A stretch of 64,000 nucleotides of DNA, taken from positions 359,548 through 423,547 of the forward strand of contig NZ_ML137218.1 of assembly GCF_004015795.1 (NCBI RefSeq), in the 5' to 3' direction. The stretch is from Falsirhodobacter deserti (GTDB lineage: Bacteria; Pseudomonadota; Alphaproteobacteria; Rhodobacterales; Rhodobacteraceae). This document shows positions 44,383 through 50,838 of the stretch, piece by piece (within the stretch, counting starts at the first letter, position 1; every line of letters begins with the position of its first letter). The notes under the pieces are model-generated. The model was not told the DNA's origin, made no database searches, and worked only from the letters and a program-made list of their open reading frames with translations. The position numbers were made by a program, and so were the translations under genes.

Positions 44383-45954
44383 TCAGCCGGCGTCGCGGTA
44401 GCTTACGGCCTTCGTGTCGTGCCCCGGCGCCGTTTTCTGGCGGCGCAGGATCAGCCGGTTCAGCGCGTTCACATAAGCGCGGGCCGAAGCGACGACGGTA
44501 TCGGTGTCGGCAGCATGGCCGGTCGCGATCTTTCCGTCCTCCTCCAGCCGGACGGTGACGGTGGCCTGCGCATCGGTGCCTTCGGTGATCGCCTGCACCT
44601 GATACAGCGCCAGCGTGGCGGTGTGATCCACCAGCATGTTCACCGCGTTGAAGGCCGCATCCACCGGGCCGTCGCCCGTGGCTTCCGCGGTCTTGTCCTC
44701 GCCATCGACGGTCAGCGTCAGCTGCGCCTCCTGCGGGCCCTCGGTGCCGCAAACCACGCGCAGGCGCTTGATCTGCAGCCCGTCATAGGCGGCCTGCGTG
44801 CCGGCTTCCTGCACCAGCGCCAGCAGATCCTCGTCGTAGATCTCTTTCTTGCGGTCGGCCAGCGCCTTGAAACGTACGAAGATATCGGCCAGCTGGTTGT
44901 CGGCAACCTCGTATCCCAGATCCTTCAGCTTGGACCGCAGCGCCGCGCGGCCCGAATGCTTTCCCATCACGAGCGAGGTTTCCGTCAGGCCCACATCGGC
45001 GGGGCGCATGATCTCGAACGTTTCGGCGTTCTTCAGCATGCCGTCCTGATGGATGCCGGATTCATGGGCAAACGCGTTCTTGCCAACGATGGCCTTGTTG
45101 AACTGGACGGGGAATCCGGAAACCGTGGCAACCTTGCGGCTGATCGCGGTCAGCCGTGTCGAATCCACGCCGGTGCGATAGGGCATGATGTCATTGCGCA
45201 CCTTCAGCGCCATCACGACCTCTTCCAGCGCGGTGTTGCCCGCACGCTCACCCAGGCCATTGATGGTGCATTCGATCTGGCGCGCCCCCGCTTCGACAGC
45301 GGCAAGAGAGTTGGCCGTCGCCATGCCCAGATCGTTGTGGCAGTGGGTGGCGAAGATAATCTCGTCCGCACCCGGCACGCGTTCCAGCAGCATGCGGATC
45401 AGGTCTGCCGATTCTCGCGGCGCGGTATAGCCGACGGTATCAGGGATGTTGATCGTGGTGGCCCCGGCCTTGATCGCGATCTCTACCACGCGGCAGAGAT
45501 AGTCGTGTTCCGTGCGCGTTGCATCCATGGGTGACCATTGCACGTTGTCGCACAGGTTGCGGGCATGGGTCACGGTATCGTGGATCCTCTCTGCCATCTG
45601 GTCCTTGTCCAGGTTGGGAATGGCGCGGTGCAGCGGAGAGGTGCCGATGAAGGTGTGGATGCGCGGACGGGCCGCATGCTTCACAGCTTCCCAGCAGCGG
45701 TCGATATCCTTGAAGTTCGCGCGCGACAGGCCGCAGATGACCGAGTTCTTCGATTGCTTGGCAATGGCCGAAACCGCCTCGAAGTCGCCTTCCGAGGCGA
45801 TGGGGAAACCGGCCTCGATGATGTCCACGCCCATCTCGTCCAGCATGGCGGCGATGTCCAGCTTTTCGGCATGGGTCATCGTGGCGCCGGGCGATTGTTC
45901 GCCATCGCGCAGGGTGGTGTCGAAAATGAAAACGCGGTCCTGGGTATTCGTCAT
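44383..45954 (-). CDS. leuA: 2-isopropylmalate synthase
   Basis: 523 residues; first committed step of leucine synthesis, condensing acetyl-CoA with 2-oxoisovalerate. Catalytic TIM barrel (RVFIFDTTLRDGEQSPGAT; metal HxH in FATHCHNDLGMATANS; GNTALEEVVMAL) and a C-terminal leucine-binding allosteric domain from about residue 390 to 510 (RLRVVCGTEGPQEAQLTL). Ribosome site GAAGGAAG. Transcribed alone, with a leader peptide gene and alternative hairpins upstream. Confidence 0.97.
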   Translation of the reverse strand: MTNTQDRVFIFDTTLRDGEQSPGATMTHAEKLDIAAMLDEMGVDIIEAGFPIASEGDFEAVSAIAKQSKNSVICGLSRANFKDIDRCWEAVKHAARPRIHTFIGTSPLHRAIPNLDKDQMAERIHDTVTHARNLCDNVQWSPMDATRTEHDYLCRVVEIAIKAGATTINIPDTVGYTAPRESADLIRMLLERVPGADEIIFATHCHNDLGMATANSLAAVEAGARQIECTINGLGERAGNTALEEVVMALKVRNDIMPYRTGVDSTRLTAISRKVATVSGFPVQFNKAIVGKNAFAHESGIHQDGMLKNAETFEIMRPADVGLTETSLVMGKHSGRAALRSKLKDLGYEVADNQLADIFVRFKALADRKKEIYDEDLLALVQEAGTQAAYDGLQIKRLRVVCGTEGPQEAQLTLTVDGEDKTAEATGDGPVDAAFNAVNMLVDHTATLALYQVQAITEGTDAQATVTVRLEEDGKIATGHAADTDTVVASARAYVNALNRLILRRQKTAPGHDTKAVSYRDAG

Positions 45955-45970
45955 GTGCTTCTTCCTTCTT

Positions 45971-46029
45971 GAGCGTTGGGCGGGCGCTGGTCACCTCTGA
46001 GCGGTCGCGCCCAAGGGCACGCTCAGAGG
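45971..46029 (-). promoter_or_regulatory. leuA attenuator: two mutually exclusive hairpins
   Basis: Hairpin A pairs CCTCTGAGCG (46029-46020) with CGCTCAGAGG (46003-45994), ten perfect base pairs, and its 5' arm contains the leader-peptide stop codon. Alternative B pairs GAGCG (46024-46020) with a second CGCTC (45975-45971) and TTGGGCG (46014-46008) with CGCCCAA (45982-45976). B takes the 5' arm of A and ends directly before the leuA ribosome site. No T tract follows either hairpin, so control may be at translation or Rho-dependent. Confidence 0.75.
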
Positions 46030-46103
46030 CGCGTAAGAAGAAGAAGGCTGCGGGTGCAGCAGGGGGCGACGCCCCGAAGGATGATATGTTGGTCCCGTAC
46101 CAT
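46023..46103 (-). CDS. leuL: leuA leader peptide with leucine codon run
   Basis: 26 codons, beginning ATG GTA CGG and ending with CTRSLLLLTRL. The four adjacent leucines are all CTT, with a fifth leucine (CTC) just before the stop. There is no Shine-Dalgarno sequence; the promoter -10 box ends seven bases before the ATG, so the message probably starts at or next to the AUG. Ribosome stalling at the CTT run when charged tRNA-Leu is scarce would change hairpin choice. The CTT run is also complementary over seven bases to the leuA ribosome-site region. Confidence 0.8.
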   Translation of the reverse strand: MVRDQHIILRGVAPCCTRSLLLLTRL

Positions 46104-46110
46104 GAACCGA

Positions 46111-46138
46111 ACTATAAACGCCGCGGATTGCATGGCAA
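46111..46138 (-). promoter_or_regulatory. leuL-leuA promoter
   Basis: On the minus strand TTGCCA (46133-46138), 16 bases, TATAGT (46111-46116), each matching the sigma-70 consensus at five of six positions. Predicted transcription start is at or one base before the leuL ATG. Confidence 0.7.
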
Positions 46139-46165
46139 CCGCAAATAAAGGGCAGGAAATCTGTC

Positions 46166-47173
46166 CTAAAGCCACTTCCGGCGGCGGAACCACCACCATG
46201 GCAGCAGCGCCGAAAGCACCATGGCCCCCAGTGCCAGCGGATAGCCGTATTGCCAGCCAAGTTCGGGCATGTTGTCGAAGTTCATGCCATAAACTGTGCC
46301 GACCAGCGTTGGCGGCAGGAACAGGGCGGTGGCCACGGACAGCACCTTGATGATCTGGTTCTGCTCCACCCCGATCAGGCCGATGGTGGCCGAATGCAGG
46401 AATGTCAGCTCCTGCTCGATCTGGGTTTCATAGGCGGAAAGGGATCGCAGGTCGCGCTCGATCGCCTTCAGCCGCATCGCGCCCTTGGCCGAAAGGCGGG
46501 CAAGCTGGGGCATATCGTCGTCCTGCATCTTGGCAGTCTTGCCTCCGGTTGCCACGCGCATGAACGGCAAAAGACGGTCGAAGGACAGCAGGCTTTCACG
46601 CAGGATCGACAGGGTGCGGTTCTTGCGGCCCAGCTGGCGCAGAAGTTTGCGCAGGTCCTGTTCCAGCGGCTCGTCGCTGTCCTCGAAGAACACGGTGTCG
46701 GAAATGGCGTTCAGATCTGCCGAAACCTGTTCCAGTACATCGGCGATGCGTTCGACGAAGGCTTCCAGAATGGTGGCCATCAGGCGGGGCGCATTATCCG
46801 ATTCGCCCGGATGCCGCTGCACGCGCGCGGCAATGGTGCGCAGGGGCAGGGGGTTGGCATAGCGAACGGTGATCAGCAAATCGGGCAGCAGCACGAAGGT
46901 GACCTGCGTGCGGCGGGGACGGCCATCCACCACGCCTTCGATCACGGCGATGGTCATGACCATCGCCTTGCCGTCGATGTAAAGGCGCGAGCTGTCCTCG
47001 ATCTCCGTCATCTCGGCACGGGTGGGAACGGCAACGCCGGCCAGTTCCTCGATCAGGCGCTCTTCCCAGCGGGTCGGGTTGCACATGTCGATCCAGAGCA
47101 CGCCCTGAATCGACTGCGGTACCCCTTCGATGCAGCACAGCGCGCCATTGGACAGGATATGGTGTTCGATCAT
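46166..47173 (-). CDS. CorA-family magnesium transporter
   Basis: 335 residues from MIEHHILSNGALCCIEG; an in-frame ATG 12 codons upstream looks like read-in. A large cytoplasmic funnel domain precedes two C-terminal helices with the selectivity motif YGMNFDNMPELGW between them and a basic end (WWWFRRRKWL). Members move Mg2+, Co2+ or, in the ZntB branch, Zn2+. No neighbour indicates the ion. Confidence 0.93.
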   Translation of the reverse strand: MIEHHILSNGALCCIEGVPQSIQGVLWIDMCNPTRWEERLIEELAGVAVPTRAEMTEIEDSSRLYIDGKAMVMTIAVIEGVVDGRPRRTQVTFVLLPDLLITVRYANPLPLRTIAARVQRHPGESDNAPRLMATILEAFVERIADVLEQVSADLNAISDTVFFEDSDEPLEQDLRKLLRQLGRKNRTLSILRESLLSFDRLLPFMRVATGGKTAKMQDDDMPQLARLSAKGAMRLKAIERDLRSLSAYETQIEQELTFLHSATIGLIGVEQNQIIKVLSVATALFLPPTLVGTVYGMNFDNMPELGWQYGYPLALGAMVLSALLPWWWFRRRKWL

Positions 47174-47217
47174 GCGGTCAGGCTTGCCCGCTGCCGGGAC
47201 GGCGGGCAAGCGATTCG

Positions 47218-48426
47218 TCAGGCCCCGGGCGTCAGGCGCAGGATCGAGGAGTCGCCGCCGCCCCGCTGTTCGGTCACGGCATAGATGGCGCCGTCCGGCC
47301 CCACACGCACATCGCGGATGCGCGCTTGCAGCGGAATACGCTCCTCATGCGTGACGGCGTCGCCGTCCATGTGCAGGACCACGACGCCCTGCGTGACCAG
47401 CCCGCCCGCAAGGATCGCGCCCTGAAGGTCGGGGAACATCTCTCCGTCATAGAAGGCCATGCCGGAAGGGGCGATCACCGGATCCCAGTAATAAAGCGGT
47501 TGCTGCGTCTGGGCCGATTGGGTGATGCCGTCCCCCACCGGATCGCCGGAATATTCGATGCCATAGGTCACCTCGGGCCAGCCATAGTTGAGGCCCGCTT
47601 CGGGGCGGTTCAGCTCGTCCCCGCCCTTGGGGCCATGCTCGATCATCCAGAACTGCCCGTCCGGGCCAAGCGCGGCCGACTGGGTGTTGCGGTGGCCGAT
47701 GCTCCAGATCTCGGGCATAGCGCCTTCCACGTCGATGAAGGGATTGCCTTCGGCGGGATTTCCTTCGGTATCGATGCGGATGACCTTGCCGAAATGGCTG
47801 GACGGATCCTGCGCCTGCACGCGCGGCTCGCGGTCCGAGCGTTCGCCCACCGTCAGCCAGATCACGTCATCGGGCGCGATGGAGATGCGGGAGCCGAAAT
47901 GCTTGTCCCCGTCATAGGTCGGCTGCTGGCTGAAGATGACGCGGACATCCTCCAGCCGCGGGGTGTCGCCGTCCTCGACCAGCCGCGCGCGCGCCAGCGC
48001 GGTGCCGTTGCCCCCGTCGCGGGGTTCCGAGAACGAGAAGAAGATCGTGCCGTTGGTTTCGAAATCGTTGCCCAGCGCCACATCGAGAAGGCCGCCCTGG
48101 CCGTCGCTGTCCACCTCGGGCACGCCCGAGATTGCGGGGCCGGCTTTGCCATCCGTCAGGATATGCATGTCGCCTTCCTTGGCGGTGACAAGCATCCGCC
48201 CATCGGGCAGGAATTCCATCGCCCAAAGGTGCGGCAGGCCTTCCGCCACGGTTTCAATGGAAACCTGAACGGGGTTTTCGGGTTGCGGTGCCCGCGTCTG
48301 CCCTTCGAAGGCAGGGGTCTGGCTTGGCGCATTGGGCGGGGCGGTTTCAGCGGGCTGGCGGGATTCCTGGGCAAAGGCGGGCAAGGCAAGGATGGTGGCA
48401 AGCGCGGTCAGAAACGTGCGGTCCAT
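47218..48426 (-). CDS. PQQ-dependent aldose sugar dehydrogenase (YliI/Asd-like), secreted
   Basis: 402 residues with GGAGGAAG before the ATG and a signal peptide (FLTALATILALPAFAQ), then a Pro-rich linker and a six-bladed propeller of the soluble glucose dehydrogenase family: LWAMEFLPDGRMLVTAKEG, KHFGSRISIAPDDVIWLTVGE in part, WSIGHRNTQSAALGPDGQFW in part, EHGPKGGDELNRPEAGLNYGWP in part. It oxidises sugars in the periplasm, if PQQ is available; no pqq genes are here. Confidence 0.92.
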   Translation of the reverse strand: MDRTFLTALATILALPAFAQESRQPAETAPPNAPSQTPAFEGQTRAPQPENPVQVSIETVAEGLPHLWAMEFLPDGRMLVTAKEGDMHILTDGKAGPAISGVPEVDSDGQGGLLDVALGNDFETNGTIFFSFSEPRDGGNGTALARARLVEDGDTPRLEDVRVIFSQQPTYDGDKHFGSRISIAPDDVIWLTVGERSDREPRVQAQDPSSHFGKVIRIDTEGNPAEGNPFIDVEGAMPEIWSIGHRNTQSAALGPDGQFWMIEHGPKGGDELNRPEAGLNYGWPEVTYGIEYSGDPVGDGITQSAQTQQPLYYWDPVIAPSGMAFYDGEMFPDLQGAILAGGLVTQGVVVLHMDGDAVTHEERIPLQARIRDVRVGPDGAIYAVTEQRGGGDSSILRLTPGA

Positions 48427-48500
48427 GATCTTCCTCCGGTGGCGTCGCGGCGGGAACGCCGCAACGCCGGAACCGGTTTCCGGCACCAAATGTCGCAGGG

Positions 48501-49883
48501 TTACTGCGCCAGCGTACCGTTTTCCCACGTGCCGCTGACCGTCTGGCCCGAGCTGTAGGTCATCGTGCCTTCACCCGAAGGCAGGTTGTTTGCGAACCCG
48601 CCTTCATACCGGTCGCCCGTGGCATAGGTGAGGGTGCCTTGCCCGTCGAACTGCCCTGCCTTCCATCCGCCGGTATAATGGTATCCGTCGGGCCGCGTCA
48701 GTTCCCCCTGACCTTCGCGCTGGCCGTTCGCGAAGCTGCCGACATAGGTGGTGCCATCGGCATACGTCGCCGTTCCGGTGCCGTTACGCTCCCCCTCGGA
48801 CCATTCGCCTTCATAGCGGTATCCGTCGGGGCGGGTCAGGGTGCCGGTGCCGTGATACCGGCCTTCGGAGAAGCTGCCTTCATACGCGGTCCCGTCGGCC
48901 TGAACCATGCGGCCCCGACCTTCCATCACGCCGCCGGCCCATTCGCCTTCATAGCTTCCGCCATCGGCATAGGTCAGCGTGCCGCGCCCTTGCGGTTGCC
49001 CGCCGACGAAGCTGCCCGCATAAACCGATCCGTCGGGATAGGTCACGGTGCCTTCACCTTCCATCCGGCCCCCGTGCCAGTCACCTTCATAGCGGTATCC
49101 GTCGGGGCGCGTCAGGGTGCCCTTGCCTTCCCGCAGGTCCTGCACGAAGAGGCCGTCATAGACATCGCCGTTGGCATAGGTGGCAAGGCCCTGACCTTGA
49201 CGCATTCCGTCAACGAAGCTGCCTTCATAGGTGTCGCCGCCGGGCTGGGTCAGCTTGCCTTCACCTTCGATCCGCCCTTCGGTCCACGTACCTTCAAACG
49301 TCATGCCTTCGGGGGTGGTGAGGGTGCCGGTGCCGGACGGAACGCCCGCCGCAAGGGTGCCGCGATAGATGCTGCCGCCGGGATAGGTGATCTCTCCCTC
49401 TCCGGATTTCTGGCCCGCTTCCCAGTTGCCGTCATAGACGTAACCATCGGGCGATTCGATGCGGCCGGGGCCGTCGGGCTGCCCGTTGGTGACACTGCCG
49501 ACATAGACCGTGCCTTCGGCATAGGTCGCGGTACCTTGTCCCGTCCGCTCCCCCGCCTGCCATTCGCCTTCATAGGTCGAACCGTCGGCGAAGGTGATCT
49601 TCCCCTGGCCCTGCGGCCGCCCGTCCACGAACGGCCCGACATAGACCGAGCCGTTGGGATAGCGGGCCGTGCCGTCGCCCTGGATGCGGCCCTGTTCCCA
49701 CTGGCCGGAATATTCGAATCCGCTGGGCATGCGATAGGTGCCCTGGCCCTGCTGCATCCCGTTGACGAACGTCCCTTCATAGACCGAGCCGTCATCGTAT
49801 TGCTTCGTCTGGATGTCCTGCGCGAACGCGGGCGCAGCGAGTGCCAGCGCCAGTGTCGCACCAAGCCAGTGATGTTTTGCCAT
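48501..49883 (-). CDS. Secreted MORN-repeat protein (19 repeats)
   Basis: 460 residues: a signal peptide (WLGATLALALAAPAFAQ) and then nineteen consecutive 23-residue MORN units with almost no other sequence. The consensus is Y-x-G-x-W/F-x-x-G-x-x-x-G-x-G-x-x-T-Y-x-x-G. The last unit is cut short at SGTWENGTLAQ. MORN arrays make a long curved beta-sheet that binds lipids or proteins. The signal peptide puts this one in the periplasm or outside. Function unknown; neighbours give no hint. Confidence 0.92.
   Translation of the reverse strand: MAKHHWLGATLALALAAPAFAQDIQTKQYDDGSVYEGTFVNGMQQGQGTYRMPSGFEYSGQWEQGRIQGDGTARYPNGSVYVGPFVDGRPQGQGKITFADGSTYEGEWQAGERTGQGTATYAEGTVYVGSVTNGQPDGPGRIESPDGYVYDGNWEAGQKSGEGEITYPGGSIYRGTLAAGVPSGTGTLTTPEGMTFEGTWTEGRIEGEGKLTQPGGDTYEGSFVDGMRQGQGLATYANGDVYDGLFVQDLREGKGTLTRPDGYRYEGDWHGGRMEGEGTVTYPDGSVYAGSFVGGQPQGRGTLTYADGGSYEGEWAGGVMEGRGRMVQADGTAYEGSFSEGRYHGTGTLTRPDGYRYEGEWSEGERNGTGTATYADGTTYVGSFANGQREGQGELTRPDGYHYTGGWKAGQFDGQGTLTYATGDRYEGGFANNLPSGEGTMTYSSGQTVSGTWENGTLAQ
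48504..49796 (-). repeat. Tandem array of ~69-bp MORN-coding units
   Basis: Nineteen in-frame units of 23 codons. Some are near-identical, such as the two YRYEG units around 48800-48840 and 49080-49120, whose DNA shares runs like TCATAGCGGTATCCGTCGGG, while others are diverged. This suggests both old duplication and recent exchange between units. Confidence 0.85.
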
Positions 49884-50047
49884 CCGTCCGTTCCGCTACA
49901 GCCTTCGCATCAAACCTTAGGGTTTTGATCATCTTGCCGCAAGCGGCGGGCAGTGCGTGCATAGATGCACAGAAATAGCTTGTATTGGCGGTATCGCGCG
50001 CGGGGGATGATGGCTACACTTCGCCCGAACAACAAAGGAGCGGTCCG

Positions 50048-50635
50048 ATGACCAAACTTGCCGTCATCTACTATTCCACCTATGGCACCAACCACCAGAT
50101 GGCCGAGATCGCCGTTGAGGCAGCCCGCGCTGCCGGCGCCGAGGTGCGCCTGCTGAAGGCGGCCGAAACGGCGCCCGAGGCTGTGGTGAACAGCCAGGAT
50201 GCATGGAAGGCGCAGGCTGAAAAGACTGCACACATCCCCGTCGCGACGCCCGACGACATGGAATGGGCGGATGCCTATCTCTTTTCCACCCCCACGCGGT
50301 TCGGCTCGGCGTCCAGCCAGATGCGCGCCTTCATCGACACGCTGGGCGGGCTGTGGTTCCAGGGCAAGCTGGCCAAACCCGCAAGCGTGATGACCTCGGC
50401 GCAGTCCACCCATGGCGGGCAAGAGGCGACATCGCTGGGCCTGTACACCACGCTGATGCACTTTGGCGCGGTTATCGTTCCCCCGGGCTTCACCGATGAA
50501 TCCATCCAGAAATCGGGCGGCAACCCATACGGCTATTCCCACACGCAGGGAGCGCCGTTCACCGACGACGTGAAGGCCGCGATCGGCCACCAGACGCGCC
50601 GCTTGCTGGACGTGACGGCGAAGCTGCTGGCATGA
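50048..50635 (+). CDS. wrbA: NAD(P)H:quinone oxidoreductase, WrbA type
   Basis: 195 residues from [20 protein letters not shown], with AGGAG eight bases upstream. Flavodoxin-like FMN enzyme reducing quinones by two electrons, protecting against semiquinone formation. FMN phosphate loop STYGTNHQM (residues 10-18), [17 protein letters not shown] near 80 and [11 protein letters not shown] near 115 are WrbA hallmarks. Confidence 0.95.
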   Translation: MTKLAVIYYSTYGTNHQMAEIAVEAARAAGAEVRLLKAAETAPEAVVNSQDAWKAQAEKTAHIPVATPDDMEWADAYLFSTPTRFGSASSQMRAFIDTLGGLWFQGKLAKPASVMTSAQSTHGGQEATSLGLYTTLMHFGAVIVPPGFTDESIQKSGGNPYGYSHTQGAPFTDDVKAAIGHQTRRLLDVTAKLLA

Positions 50636-50641
50636 CGCCTT

Positions 50642-50669
50642 GCGGGATGCGGCACCGTCCGCATCCCGC
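50642..50669 (+). terminator. Strong hairpin after wrbA
   Basis: Perfect 11-bp stem GCGGGATGCGG/CCGCATCCCGC with loop CACCGT, seven bases after the wrbA stop. There is no T tract (ATTCAGC follows), so termination would be weak or Rho-assisted. Confidence 0.5.
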
Positions 50670-50682
50670 ATTCAGCAAGCAC

Positions 50683-50710
50683 TGGACCGTGGCGGCGGCG
50701 CTGCATATAA
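50683..50710 (+). promoter_or_regulatory. Candidate ileS promoter
   Basis: TGGACC (50683-50688), 16 bases, TATAAC (50705-50710). The -10 is good, the -35 moderate. Start of transcription is expected at about 50717, giving a 120-base leader before ileS. Confidence 0.4.
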
Positions 50711-50717
50711 CCGCGCC

Positions 50718-50784
50718 ATGACATATTGCCCTCCTCCTCGTCGAATTACCGGCCCGGCGCGCTGACCGCCAGCGGCCCGCCGGG
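50718..50784 (+). promoter_or_regulatory. Possible regulatory leader of ileS: 15-residue ORF plus hairpin
   Basis: An ATG at 50718, at the predicted transcript start, opens a 16-codon ORF (MTYCPPPRRITGPAR) with three adjacent CCT proline codons. Its TGA (50763-50765) falls in the 5' side of a strong hairpin: CCCGGCG (50753-50759) and CGCTG (50760-50764) pair with CAGCG (50770-50774) and CGCCGGG (50778-50784), with a three-base bulge. The arrangement resembles that of leuL, but isoleucine codons are not enriched, so the role is speculative. Confidence 0.3.
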
Positions 50785-50838
50785 ATGACCCTGCACGGCA
50801 CCTTCCTTCCTGCCATTGACGACATGAGGCCACGCTCC

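Noticed and set aside
45955-46030. Classical Rho-independent attenuator terminator in the leuA leader
   Set aside because: The hairpins are strong but no T tract follows either one; sequence after them is the purine-rich ribosome site.
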